Source: CAYMDP01 sp964389375
GTDB taxonomy: Bacteria; Bdellovibrionota; Bdellovibrionia; Bdellovibrionales; UBA1609
Direction of reading: 5' to 3'
Assembly (NCBI GenBank): GCA_964389375.1
Contig: CAYMDP010000013.1
Span: forward strand, 1 to 58,703
DNA: 58,703 nucleotides
Positions 24,100-33,368 of this stretch are shown piece by piece (the first letter of the stretch is position 1; each line of letters begins with the position of its first letter). Below the pieces are notes generated by a model. That model saw only the letters and a program-made list of their open reading frames with translations, searched no databases and was not told the DNA's origin. Both the position numbers and the translations under genes were made by a program.

Positions 24100-24784
24100 G
24101 TAGAAGGCAGTAATGAATGGGCAGATTTTGTCTTAAAAAGATTCGCTCAAAATGAGTCTCAAAATTTTCGGCGGCCCATTCTGAATGATGAAGATCATAA
24201 GATAAGCGAGTCATCTTGTAGCTTGAGCGCTGAAATCTTTCGACGGCCCAGTCAAAGTAATCTCGGCTGTCGGTTTTAAACTCTAAAAGAGAGCCGGGCC
24301 GCTGAAGTGTGAAAAGCTGACTTAAAAACTCATCTTGTATTAAACGATGCTTGTGATTTCGCAGTTTCGCCCAAGGATCTGGGAAATGAATGATCACCTT
24401 ATTTAATTCTTCTGGCGCGAAAAGCTCTGTTAAGAGAACTGCGTTGTAGCGAAGCATCCGCGCATTCGTACAGGATTCGTTTAAGGCGCGCCGAATACTT
24501 TGAATTAAAGGCTTATACTTAAGTTCGATTCCGACGAAATTCCGCTCAGGATTTTGTTTTGCATACTCGGCAAAGTGAAATCCGTTTCCGGTCCCGATCT
24601 CTAGGTCTAAGGGCTTTGATTCGGGACTTTGAAAAACTTCACTGCGCCACTGACCCCGATAACTTGGAGCTTTTTCTTCATCAAAAGCCCATTGCGAATA
24701 CTCCCCAAGAAGTGCTTCCACATAGGCATTGGGACGCTTCATCCCTTTTGTTTTACTAATTTGACGTTGAGCGCCACGCGACAT
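24092..24784 (-). CDS. trmB: tRNA (guanine-N7-)-methyltransferase
   Basis: A 230-residue TrmB-family enzyme, which makes m7G46 in the tRNA variable loop using SAM. The motifs are LDLEIGTGNGFHFAEYA (SAM site), FVGIELKYKP, and the family hallmark IIHFPDPWAKLRNHKHRL, then FKTDSRDYFDWA. Its last codons run into the family 1 hairpin, which supplies the TAA stop. Length and motifs are normal, so the element seems to have replaced only the natural end. Confidence 0.93.
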   Translation of the reverse strand: MSRGAQRQISKTKGMKRPNAYVEALLGEYSQWAFDEEKAPSYRGQWRSEVFQSPESKPLDLEIGTGNGFHFAEYAKQNPERNFVGIELKYKPLIQSIRRALNESCTNARMLRYNAVLLTELFAPEELNKVIIHFPDPWAKLRNHKHRLIQDEFLSQLFTLQRPGSLLEFKTDSRDYFDWAVERFQRSSYKMTRLSYDLHHSEWAAENFETHFERIFLRQNLPIHYCLLQR

Positions 24785-24922
24785 AGTCCCTGCTGTATCA
24801 AAGGCTTAGTTAAAAGCGAAGTCAATTTTGTCCAGCCTGTAGAGTTTGCCCTTCGGCTTGTCATCTGAGGATGAATTTGTCATTGTGAATGCCTTCAATA
24901 CCTCCAAAAAGGGGCAATTTAG

Positions 24923-26590
24923 ATGGCCATATTTAAACTCCGTTTTCTCCTCATTTTAGGATTGATCCTTAACCTAACCTTCGGCGCTTCGAACAGTTTC
25001 GCCATTTCGACAGAAGGCTCGAAGATGATGATCTCTGGGCCCTCTCCTTATGCGATTCGAATCGGACGTGACATTGCAAAACGCGGTGGAAATGTCGTGG
25101 ATGTTGCCGTTGGCGTAGGGCTCACTTTAGCTGTAACTTCTCCTTATTACGCAGCTCTTGGCGGAGGCGGATTTGCGCTGATAAAATTGGGCAAAGAAGT
25201 TGAAGTCTTGGACTTTCGAGAAGTCGCACCGGGACTGACTGGAAAAGATTTTTATCTCGAAAAAGCAAAAGATGCCTCTCTTAAAGGGGGCACGGCCGTG
25301 GGAGTTCCTGGATTTCCTGCCGGCCTTTGGGCTCTTCACCAAAAATATGGAAAACTAAAATGGTCCCAGCTGTTCCCGGCGCCCATGAGACTTGCGCGCG
25401 GGGGCTTTGATGTTTCGGGAGAATGGGCGCAAAAAACCTCTTCGACAAAAGACAAATTCGATGCCGGTGGAAAAAAACATTTTTTTAAAGCGGATGGAAC
25501 AAGCTATAAACCGGGCGAAACTTTAAAACAGCCCGAACTTTACAGAGCTCTTGCCCTCTTTCAAAAACAAAACTTAAGAGGCTTTTATTCAGGGCCAGTC
25601 GCCGACGACCTCGTGGCAGCGGTTAAGGCCTCTGGAGGCGTCCTTAGTCACGAAGATCTTAAAAACTACAAAGTCCGCTGGTTAAAGCCCTTAGAAGTTG
25701 AGTTCAATAAACACAAGATCTACTTAATGCCTCCCCCCAGCAGCGGAGGGCTGGTCCTTGCGACGGCATTGACCTTAAGTGAGAAAATGAAACTGTCTGA
25801 GACCCCTCCCTTAAGTACGAATGAACTTCATTTGATGAGCGAAATTTTATCCCGCTCATTTAGAGGACGCGCGCTTCTAGGTGATCCTGATTTTGCTAAG
25901 AATCCCATCGAGTTTCTACTTAGCGAGAAGTATTTAACGGAGCTGGCCCAAAGCATCGATCGAAAAAAAGCTAAGTCTCTTTCGCCTTTGAATGAAAAAA
26001 AGTTTGTCGAAAAACCCGAGACGACGCATTACTCGATTTTGGATAAAGATGGAAATGCCGTATCCTTGACCGTCACCTTAAACGAAAACTACGGATCTGG
26101 AGTTGTCAGCCCTCGCTACGGCATTGCTTTAAATAATGAAATGGATGATTTCACAACTCGGCCCAACGAGCCCAACACCTACGGCCTGATTCAGGGCCAA
26201 GCAAACTTGGTTGAGCCCGGAAAACGACCTTTAAGCTCTATGAGTCCCACTTTAGTTGAAAAAGATGGAAAGATTATCATGGCTTTGGGGGCTCCGGGGG
26301 GTCCTCGAATTATTACCGGCGTATACCATGCACTTTACCGAAGCTTGATCTCGGGCTGGGATATGGATCAAGCCATTCAAGCTCCCCGAGTCCATCATCA
26401 GTTTTTACCCAACAAAGTTTACGTCGATAAAGATCGATTTTCTCCTGAAATTATTGAGGGGCTTAAAAAACGGGGTCATGATGTTGAAACCGGGTGGCAA
26501 GGAAAAGTTTACGGTGTTCGTTTAAACGCGAATGGAATTCTTGAGGCTGCTTTTGATTCCCGAGGAGAGGGCGCCGCCGGCGGGTACTAA
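24923..26590 (+). CDS. ggt: gamma-glutamyltransferase
   Basis: A 555-residue periplasmic enzyme with a signal peptide ending near NSFA. It is an Ntn hydrolase made as a precursor that cuts itself before the catalytic threonine, T367, in ETTHYSILDKDGNAVSLT. Other motifs are GGGGFALIK, PPPSSGGLVLATAL and RPLSSMSPT, then GAPGGPRIITG. It hydrolyses glutathione and gamma-glutamyl compounds or transfers the glutamyl group. The TAA stop is followed at once by the family 1 hairpin at 26591. Confidence 0.94.
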   Translation: MAIFKLRFLLILGLILNLTFGASNSFAISTEGSKMMISGPSPYAIRIGRDIAKRGGNVVDVAVGVGLTLAVTSPYYAALGGGGFALIKLGKEVEVLDFREVAPGLTGKDFYLEKAKDASLKGGTAVGVPGFPAGLWALHQKYGKLKWSQLFPAPMRLARGGFDVSGEWAQKTSSTKDKFDAGGKKHFFKADGTSYKPGETLKQPELYRALALFQKQNLRGFYSGPVADDLVAAVKASGGVLSHEDLKNYKVRWLKPLEVEFNKHKIYLMPPPSSGGLVLATALTLSEKMKLSETPPLSTNELHLMSEILSRSFRGRALLGDPDFAKNPIEFLLSEKYLTELAQSIDRKKAKSLSPLNEKKFVEKPETTHYSILDKDGNAVSLTVTLNENYGSGVVSPRYGIALNNEMDDFTTRPNEPNTYGLIQGQANLVEPGKRPLSSMSPTLVEKDGKIIMALGAPGGPRIITGVYHALYRSLISGWDMDQAIQAPRVHHQFLPNKVYVDKDRFSPEIIEGLKKRGHDVETGWQGKVYGVRLNANGILEAAFDSRGEGAAGGY

Positions 26591-26687
26591 GGTAACAGTT
26601 CCCTTTTTCCGTCGAGTCGCATCAAAATTTGATTGCCGTCTGCAATAAAATTTTGATGCGACTCGACGGGAAAAGGGAACTGTTACC
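26591..26687. repeat. long hairpin element, family 1 copy B
   Basis: Arms of 40 bp with one mismatch (26591-26630 and 26648-26687) around a 17-base loop. The outer 23 bases match the element at 24001; the inner stem does not. It begins right after the ggt stop and supplies the TAA stop of the convergent CDF transporter (complement of 26683-26685). Confidence 0.85.
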
Positions 26688-27702
26688 TCTTGAATTTTTT
26701 GGGTTCGTCGATGGACCTTAAGTCTTCAAGCTGAATCGGAATGCGCTCTTTAAATTCTTCGGTTCGAATCTGACAATTCTTTAAGTCACAGACCGAGCAG
26801 TAGGCCTTTCGACAAGGATCAAAGTGAAAATTCATTTCTCCTCCGAAAGGATAACTTGAAATCACTTTTCTCTCGAAGCCGTCAATTTTTTCGTGAAGCT
26901 CTTTAACCGTCCAAAATTCGGGAAGCACCACATGGGCATCGATATGATGATACCAACCAGATCTGACCACTCGAACATGGTGAATTTGTATAATCCCCTC
27001 CGAGATGTTCTGAGCTAAAACTTTTCTAAGTGCGATGAGGGTGCTGACATCTTCTTCATCCATCAAGCCTGCAGCCGATTCGCGCACAAGTTTTAGACCG
27101 GTCCAAGCCAGCCAAGCCCCTACAGCAAAGGCAAAGAGGGAATCAAATAAAACTAAGCCCGTCAGCGAAACCAAAGCTAGGCCACCAGCAACTCCTACAC
27201 TGGTCCAAAAATCTGAAATCACATGCTGCCCACTGGCTCTTAGAGCGATCGATCCCCGTTTTTTTCCTTTGTGAACTAAAAATAGTCCTAAGGCGAGATT
27301 TGCAAAGCCTGCACCTAGAACGATTAAAATCCCGAAATCTACATTGTGCAAAGCCTGACCTGATAAGAAGGCCTTGATGGCCTCAAACATAATAAAGCCC
27401 GCTGCAAAGGTAATTAATCCACCTTCGAAAGCGGCCGAGAAGTATTCAATTTTTCCGTGACCATAGGGATGATTTTGGTCTTTTGGTTTTGCCGAAAAAT
27501 ATACGACAAACAAAACTAAAGCTGCTGCGACAACATTGACGATACTTTCTACGGCATCAGAAAAGACGGCCTGAGATTTGGTCAGGTTAAATCCCCAAAA
27601 TTTGACCAGCATCAAACAGGTGCCAATCCCTAAAGAAAGGATTGAGGCATTTCTGCGATCACGAAGCTCTTCGGGATTTAGGACTGAACTCTCGATGCCC
27701 AC
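26683..27702 (-). CDS. cation diffusion facilitator (CDF) family transporter
   Basis: A 339-residue FieF-like metal/proton antiporter of the inner membrane. It has six hydrophobic helices, with metal-site signatures SDAVES in helix 2 and HPYGHGKIEYF before helix 3, and a cytoplasmic C-terminal domain (HHVRVVRSGWYHHIDAHVVLP) typical of CDF dimers. Such proteins export Zn, Fe or related divalent ions. The C-terminus has a Cys cluster (CRKAYCSVCDLKNC), an unusual extra that could bind metal. Its stop codon lies in a hairpin element. Confidence 0.92.
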   Translation of the reverse strand: MGIESSVLNPEELRDRRNASILSLGIGTCLMLVKFWGFNLTKSQAVFSDAVESIVNVVAAALVLFVVYFSAKPKDQNHPYGHGKIEYFSAAFEGGLITFAAGFIMFEAIKAFLSGQALHNVDFGILIVLGAGFANLALGLFLVHKGKKRGSIALRASGQHVISDFWTSVGVAGGLALVSLTGLVLFDSLFAFAVGAWLAWTGLKLVRESAAGLMDEEDVSTLIALRKVLAQNISEGIIQIHHVRVVRSGWYHHIDAHVVLPEFWTVKELHEKIDGFERKVISSYPFGGEMNFHFDPCRKAYCSVCDLKNCQIRTEEFKERIPIQLEDLRSIDEPKKFKR

Positions 27703-27716
27703 TTGGGCCGCCTTTG

Positions 27717-28709
27717 TTATTTAGTCTTACGGCGCAAATCTCGTTGAATCTCGTCCGAGAAATTGTGTGAAGCCTGAGGAATCGGGTAATTTTCGACTCG
27801 GTTTCGACCTTTTTCTTTGGCCAGATAAAGTCCCCGGTCCGCATAGCGAACCAAACTGCGCGCATCAATATTTGTATTCTGAGGACCAGTGATCGCAAGG
27901 CCCATACTTGAAGTCAATCGCATACTAAAGCTTTCACTTTTAAACAGGTAGGCTTCAATACGCTTGCGAAGACGCTCGGCAAAAGCAAGACTGCCCTCGT
28001 GATCTGTTTCCGTCAGCACAATTAAAAACTCATCACCACCATAGCGGGCAGCAAAATCGACTTTACGTATGTTCTCGCGGATCAAGGCGCCCACTTCGGA
28101 CAAAACAAAACTGCCGAAAAGGTGATCGTGCCCGTCGTTGACTCCCTTAAAGTGATCCATATCCATCATGATCACACCTAGGGATCGTTTGTAACGTCTT
28201 GCCCGGTCCAATTCGAAATCGAGTTTTTTGTAAAGCGAGCGCATGTTAAAAAGACCGGTCAAATCATCAATATCAACAAGCTCTTTTAGCCTGTTATTGG
28301 CGCGCTTTAAGTTGTCATTAAGGTCTTTGATTCGAAGCTGCGTTCGGACTCGCGACAAAAGTTCTAGGACTGCGAAGGGTTTGCCGATGTAGTCGTCTGC
28401 TCCAGCATCAAGGCCGCGTACGACGTCTTCTGTGTTTGTTTTTCCTGATAAAAAGACCATCGAAACATACTCGTCTTGCTCACGCAGATGCTTTAAGGTC
28501 TCAAGCCCATCTAAGCCCGGCATACTAACGTCTAAAAGAACTAAATGAGGACGCCACTTCGCCATCTCTTGAACGGCCTCTGTACCAGAATTTGCACCTC
28601 GAACTTGATAGCCCTCAAACTCTAAAGTCTTAGACACAAGTTTAAGACTTTGAGGATCGTCATCGACGACTAAAATTTTGCGGCTTTGATTTTCGATGGG
28701 GCTAGACAT
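27717..28709 (-). CDS. response regulator with GGDEF diguanylate cyclase output
   Basis: A 330-residue REC-GGDEF protein. The REC phosphoacceptor is D60 (LVLLDVSMPG). The cyclase domain has an intact GGDEF at 224-228 and an inhibitory-site RxxD (RKVD, 215-218) five residues before it, so it should make cyclic di-GMP from GTP with product feedback. A coiled linker (about residues 128-146) joins the domains. It starts upstream of the CDF gene, 14 bases apart on the same strand. The histidine kinase partner is not in the window. Confidence 0.93.
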   Translation of the reverse strand: MSSPIENQSRKILVVDDDPQSLKLVSKTLEFEGYQVRGANSGTEAVQEMAKWRPHLVLLDVSMPGLDGLETLKHLREQDEYVSMVFLSGKTNTEDVVRGLDAGADDYIGKPFAVLELLSRVRTQLRIKDLNDNLKRANNRLKELVDIDDLTGLFNMRSLYKKLDFELDRARRYKRSLGVIMMDMDHFKGVNDGHDHLFGSFVLSEVGALIRENIRKVDFAARYGGDEFLIVLTETDHEGSLAFAERLRKRIEAYLFKSESFSMRLTSSMGLAITGPQNTNIDARSLVRYADRGLYLAKEKGRNRVENYPIPQASHNFSDEIQRDLRRKTK

Positions 28710-28857
28710 CTTTCTATTCTAGTCGGAGCAAGAGATAAATTTGAGTCCTTTGTATCGACTCTAGTCCTTTGGCCCGGAGACCAGCGGCGTCCAATCCATT
28801 GACTCTGAAGACGCTCTTCGTTATTGCTATTATTCACATCGAGCCCTAGAGGATTTT

Positions 28858-31284
28858 ATGGCCTACCCTCATAAGAAAATTGACGAGAAATGGCAAAAGC
28901 TATGGGAAGACTCCGAAACTTTTAAAGCTAAACCACAGTCGGGGGCTGGGTCGAGTCAGCCAAAGTACTACGCCCTGGATATGTTTCCTTATCCATCGGG
29001 CGCAGGCCTCCATGTGGGCCACCTAGCTTCATATACCCCCACCGATATCGTAAGTCGCTTTAAGCGAGCCCAAGGTTTTAATGTCCTTCATCCCATGGGT
29101 TATGACGCCTTTGGATTGCCCGCCGAACAGTACGCCATTCAAACCGGAATTCATCCGGCGGTGACGACTCAAAAAGCGATCGAGAATTTTCGCCGGCAAC
29201 TAAAATCCTTTGGCTATAGTTTTGACTGGTCTCGGGAGATCTCAACCTGTGATGCCAGCTTCTACAAATGGACCCAATTTATATTTTTAAAACTTTTTGA
29301 ACGTGGCCTTGCTTATCAAAAAGAAGTCCCCGTCAACTGGTGCCCAGAACTTAAAACTGTTTTGGCCAATGAAGAAGTCGTCGATGGCAAGTCCGAGCGC
29401 GGAGGACATCCCGTCATTCGGGTGCCCATGAAGCAGTGGATGTTGAAGATTACTGAGTATGCCGAACGACTTCTAAACGATTTGGACAAATTGGATTGGC
29501 CGGAAAGAAGCAAAGAAGGCCAGCGCAACTGGATCGGAAAAAGCGAAGGGGCCAAAGTGACTTTCGATATCGTCGGAAGCACCGAAACCATCGAAGTTTT
29601 TACCACACGACCCGACACATTGTTTGGTGCGACTTTTATGGTGCTTGCTCCCGAACACCCCTCTGTCAACCGCATCACTCAAGGCAGCCACAACACACAA
29701 GTAAAAATCTACCAAGAGTTGAGTTCGACGAAGTCCGAGATCGATCGAAAAGCCCAGACCGAAAAGACCGGGGTTTTTACCGGAGCCTATGCTTTAAATC
29801 CAGCGCTCGACCCTAAAAACCCTGCGGCAAAGATTCCGGTTTGGATTTCTGATTATGTTTTGATGGACTATGGATCTGGCGCCATTATGGCCGTTCCGGG
29901 CCATGACAAACGGGATTTTGAGTTTGCGGAAAAGTTTAAGCTTCCGGTTGTCCGAGTTCTTGAAGGGGGGGATCTTCCCTTTGAAGGCGATGGCCAGTTG
30001 GTGAACTCTGATTTTTTAAATGGGCTTAGTAAAAACGAAGCCATTCAAAAGATGATTCAATTCTTGGAAGAAAAAAAACGCGGGACCCGGACTGTTCAAT
30101 ACAAACTTCGGGATTGGCTTTTTAGCCGGCAACGTTACTGGGGCGAACCTTTTCCGATTGCTCATCTTGAAAAATCTGGAACTCAAGGAGTCGGTGAAGA
30201 TGAGTTACCGGTCTTGCTTCCTGAGGTGGCCGACTACGAGCCGACAGAAAGTGGTGAGCCGCCCTTGGCTCGAGTTAAAGAGTTTGTAGAGTACCTCTCT
30301 AAATCTGGAGAGCGCGGACGAAGGGATACGGATACAATGCCGGGCTCTGCGGGCTCTTCTTGGTATTTTTTGCGCTATACAGATCCCCTCAATTCATTGG
30401 CCCCCTTTGATTTTGAGGCACAGAAGTATTGGATGCCTGTGGATCTTTATGTGGGGGGAAGTGAACACACGGTAGGTCACCTTCTATATGCTCGTTTCTG
30501 GCAGAAGGTTTTATTCGATTGTGGTTTGGTTTCTCATGATGAGCCCTTTCAAAAGTTGGCCCACCAAGGGGTTATTCAAGGGCCTGACGGACAGCGTATG
30601 TCGAAGTCCCGGGGTAATGTGATTAATCCGGATGAGGTGCGCGAAATTTACGGAGCCGATGCCACAAGGCTTTATATTTCTTTTCTTGGACCTTTCGATA
30701 AGGATAAGCCTTGGGCGACCCAAGGGATTGACGGAGTTCATCGCTTTTTAGACCGCGTTTGGCGCTTGGTTTTTGACGAAAACGAAAAAGTCATTGCCGA
30801 AGAAGAACAAAGCCTTCCCGAAGAGCTTTTACGTCTAAAGCATAAGACGATTAAAAAGGTGACTGAAGATATCGAGAACATGAGCTTTAACACCGCAATT
30901 AGTGCGATGATGATTTTGGTTAACGAAATCTATAAAAACAACATAAAGCCAAAAGCCCTATTGCGAGAATTATCTCAACTTTTGATGCCTTTTGCCCCGC
31001 ATATCGCCGAAGAACTTTGGTTGGCCTTGGGCGGAAAGGGCCTTGTTTCCTTAGCTCCTTGGCCCAAATTTGATCCAAAACTTTGCCAGGATGAGTTCAA
31101 AACCGTCGCAGTCCAAGTCAACGGCAAGATGCGCGGAACGGTCCAATTGAGCGAGGAAAGCCCAGAAGCCGAGGCCATTGAGCTCGCAAAAGAGCTGAAT
31201 GCCGTAAAAAATGCTCTCGAAGGCCAAAGTCTAATAAAAGTGATTTACAAACCCGGAAAAATATTGAATTTGATTGTTAAATAA
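28858..31284 (+). CDS. leuS: leucyl-tRNA synthetase
   Basis: A class I aminoacyl-tRNA synthetase of 808 residues. The HIGH motif is HVGH at 52-55 (PYPSGAGLHVGH), the editing domain carries TRPDTLFGATFMVLAPEHP, and the KMSKS loop is MSKS at 581-584 (GQRMSKSRGN). All expected domains are present. The 17-base gap to speA suggests cotranscription. Confidence 0.97.
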   Translation: MAYPHKKIDEKWQKLWEDSETFKAKPQSGAGSSQPKYYALDMFPYPSGAGLHVGHLASYTPTDIVSRFKRAQGFNVLHPMGYDAFGLPAEQYAIQTGIHPAVTTQKAIENFRRQLKSFGYSFDWSREISTCDASFYKWTQFIFLKLFERGLAYQKEVPVNWCPELKTVLANEEVVDGKSERGGHPVIRVPMKQWMLKITEYAERLLNDLDKLDWPERSKEGQRNWIGKSEGAKVTFDIVGSTETIEVFTTRPDTLFGATFMVLAPEHPSVNRITQGSHNTQVKIYQELSSTKSEIDRKAQTEKTGVFTGAYALNPALDPKNPAAKIPVWISDYVLMDYGSGAIMAVPGHDKRDFEFAEKFKLPVVRVLEGGDLPFEGDGQLVNSDFLNGLSKNEAIQKMIQFLEEKKRGTRTVQYKLRDWLFSRQRYWGEPFPIAHLEKSGTQGVGEDELPVLLPEVADYEPTESGEPPLARVKEFVEYLSKSGERGRRDTDTMPGSAGSSWYFLRYTDPLNSLAPFDFEAQKYWMPVDLYVGGSEHTVGHLLYARFWQKVLFDCGLVSHDEPFQKLAHQGVIQGPDGQRMSKSRGNVINPDEVREIYGADATRLYISFLGPFDKDKPWATQGIDGVHRFLDRVWRLVFDENEKVIAEEEQSLPEELLRLKHKTIKKVTEDIENMSFNTAISAMMILVNEIYKNNIKPKALLRELSQLLMPFAPHIAEELWLALGGKGLVSLAPWPKFDPKLCQDEFKTVAVQVNGKMRGTVQLSEESPEAEAIELAKELNAVKNALEGQSLIKVIYKPGKILNLIVK

Positions 31285-31301
31285 TGAAGTGAGGTCGCAA
31301 A

Positions 31302-33254
31302 GTGACTGAGTGGAACGCCCAAAAAAGTGCCGAGCTTTACGGGATCAAGAATTGGGGTGCGGGCTATTTTGGAGTCAACTCTGCCGGGAACGTGGCCGTT
31401 CATCCGCTTGGACCAAAAGGTCCTCAGGTCGACCTTTATCATTTGATTCAAGACCTTGAAGAAAGTGGAATCCGACTTCCGATCCTCTTGCGTTTTCCAG
31501 AAATTATCAAAGCCCGCATCGAGCTTTTAAATAGCTGTTTTACTAGCGCCATCGAAGACTCAAAATATAACGGGGCCTACTGCGGCGTCTTCCCGATTAA
31601 AGTGAACCAACAGCGCCATTTGGTTGAAGAGATCGTTCGCTTTGGACAACACTGCCGTTTTGGTCTTGAGTGCGGAAGTAAGCCCGAACTTTTGATTACT
31701 CTGGCCCTTATGGATACTCCAAATGCCGTAATCGTTTGTAACGGGTTTAAAGATCCCGAATACATCGAAATGGCTTTGATCTCTACGAAGCTTGGAAAAC
31801 AGACCTTTGTGGTTGTCGACCGAATGTCCGAACTCAGCCTGATTGTCGAAGCAGCAAAGCGTTTGGATGTAAAACCTAAGATTGGTTTTCGTGCAAAACT
31901 GAATACGCCTGGCTCTGGCCGATGGGCTGAAAGCTCTGGAGCAAAATCGAAGTTTGGCTTAACGCCCTCTGAAATTGTTCACGGAATTGAATATCTGAAA
32001 GAACAAAACATGTTAAATTGTCTTGAGCTTTTACATTTTCACATTGGCTCTCAGATTCCTTCGATTCAAAGCATTAAGGGCGCCATTAAAGAAGCTGCCC
32101 GTATGTTTACCGAACTTCATGCTATGGGAGCGCGTCCGAGCTACATCGATGTCGGTGGTGGACTAGGTGTTGATTATGACGGCTCTGGAAAAAGCGAAAG
32201 TTCGACAAACTATAGCGAGCAAGAATACGCCAATGACATCGTTTCAACTCTTCAGTCAATTTGTGATGAGCGCGGCGTCCCTCACCCCAATATTGTATCC
32301 GAGTCTGGCCGATCCATTATCGCCCACTCATCCGCTTTAATTTTTGATGTTCTTGGAAATAATGACGTTAGCCTAAAAGACTATAAGCTGACGAATCCAG
32401 AAAAAGACTCCCGCTTAGTCCAAGATCTTTGGGACATTTATAAAAGTGTCACCAAAGACAATATCAACGAATTTTATAACGATTTGATCGAGAAAAAACG
32501 CGACACTCTTCAGTTGTTTACCTACGGCGTTTTAAGTCTTGAGCAAAGAGCCAAAGCTGACGATTTGTTTTGGGCCATCTCTACAAAGATGCTGCCTCTA
32601 GCAAAAGAAATCGGACCAAATGCAGAAGATATTCAATATGCCCTCGAGCAAGAGCTCTCTGATTCGTATTTTTGTAACTTCTCGGTCTTTCAATCCCTGC
32701 CTGACTCTTGGGCCTTAGAGCAACTTTTTCCGATTATGCCCATTCACCGCTTGGATAAAAAACCAGATCGCAGAACCACCATTGTGGATTTAACTTGTGA
32801 TTCTGACGGACATATCTCGAATTTTATCGATACAGAGACCGGCGGAGTGCAAAAATATGTGGAAGTCCACGCTCTAGAAAAGGGCCGCCCCTATTATATG
32901 GGCGCATTTTTAACCGGAGCCTACCAAGAAATTTTAGGAGACCTTCATAACCTATTTGGCGACACGGATGCCGTTCACGTTACCGTCACAGAAAACGGAT
33001 ACTCGATTGACCATGTGGTCGAAGGCGACTCCGTCGCTGAGGTTTTATCTTACGTAGAATACAACAAAGGTGAAATGCTCGATCGCGTCCGCAGAGCCAC
33101 AGAAGGCGCGATCAACAAGGGGACCTTGTCACGGCTAGAGGCTCGACTCTTGTTGCAAAATTATGAGCGTGGTCTAAACGGCTACACTTACCTTCGAGAG
33201 CCCAATGGCCAGCTTGAGTTGATGTCTTCAAATACGACCGAGGCTTTAACCTAA
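31302..33254 (+). CDS. speA: biosynthetic arginine decarboxylase
   Basis: A 650-residue PLP fold-III enzyme from GTG 31302, with GAGG upstream. The PLP lysine is K100 in GVFPIKVNQQ, with later motifs LHFHIGSQI and YIDVGGGLGVDYDGS. It converts arginine to agmatine. With the agmatinase-family gene at 43959 it gives a route to putrescine. The deoxyhypusine-synthase-like gene at 34849 could build longer polyamines. Confidence 0.95.
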   Translation: MTEWNAQKSAELYGIKNWGAGYFGVNSAGNVAVHPLGPKGPQVDLYHLIQDLEESGIRLPILLRFPEIIKARIELLNSCFTSAIEDSKYNGAYCGVFPIKVNQQRHLVEEIVRFGQHCRFGLECGSKPELLITLALMDTPNAVIVCNGFKDPEYIEMALISTKLGKQTFVVVDRMSELSLIVEAAKRLDVKPKIGFRAKLNTPGSGRWAESSGAKSKFGLTPSEIVHGIEYLKEQNMLNCLELLHFHIGSQIPSIQSIKGAIKEAARMFTELHAMGARPSYIDVGGGLGVDYDGSGKSESSTNYSEQEYANDIVSTLQSICDERGVPHPNIVSESGRSIIAHSSALIFDVLGNNDVSLKDYKLTNPEKDSRLVQDLWDIYKSVTKDNINEFYNDLIEKKRDTLQLFTYGVLSLEQRAKADDLFWAISTKMLPLAKEIGPNAEDIQYALEQELSDSYFCNFSVFQSLPDSWALEQLFPIMPIHRLDKKPDRRTTIVDLTCDSDGHISNFIDTETGGVQKYVEVHALEKGRPYYMGAFLTGAYQEILGDLHNLFGDTDAVHVTVTENGYSIDHVVEGDSVAEVLSYVEYNKGEMLDRVRRATEGAINKGTLSRLEARLLLQNYERGLNGYTYLREPNGQLELMSSNTTEALT

Positions 33255-33368
33255 GGCCTTTCTTGCGAAGTTATTTCTCTTGTAAACTCCTCGACCTTTG
33301 TTTTTTTGGGCTCGCCATCCAGGCGGGTTCACGTTAGCATTTTCTCAATTCATCGAAGGAGATTGTGA

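Noticed and set aside
24030..24279. Open frames starting MRREKGTVTA on both strands of the 24 kb hairpin
   Set aside because: The shared start comes from the palindrome itself; the plus-strand frame is antisense to trmB and the other is antisense to the lipoprotein gene.
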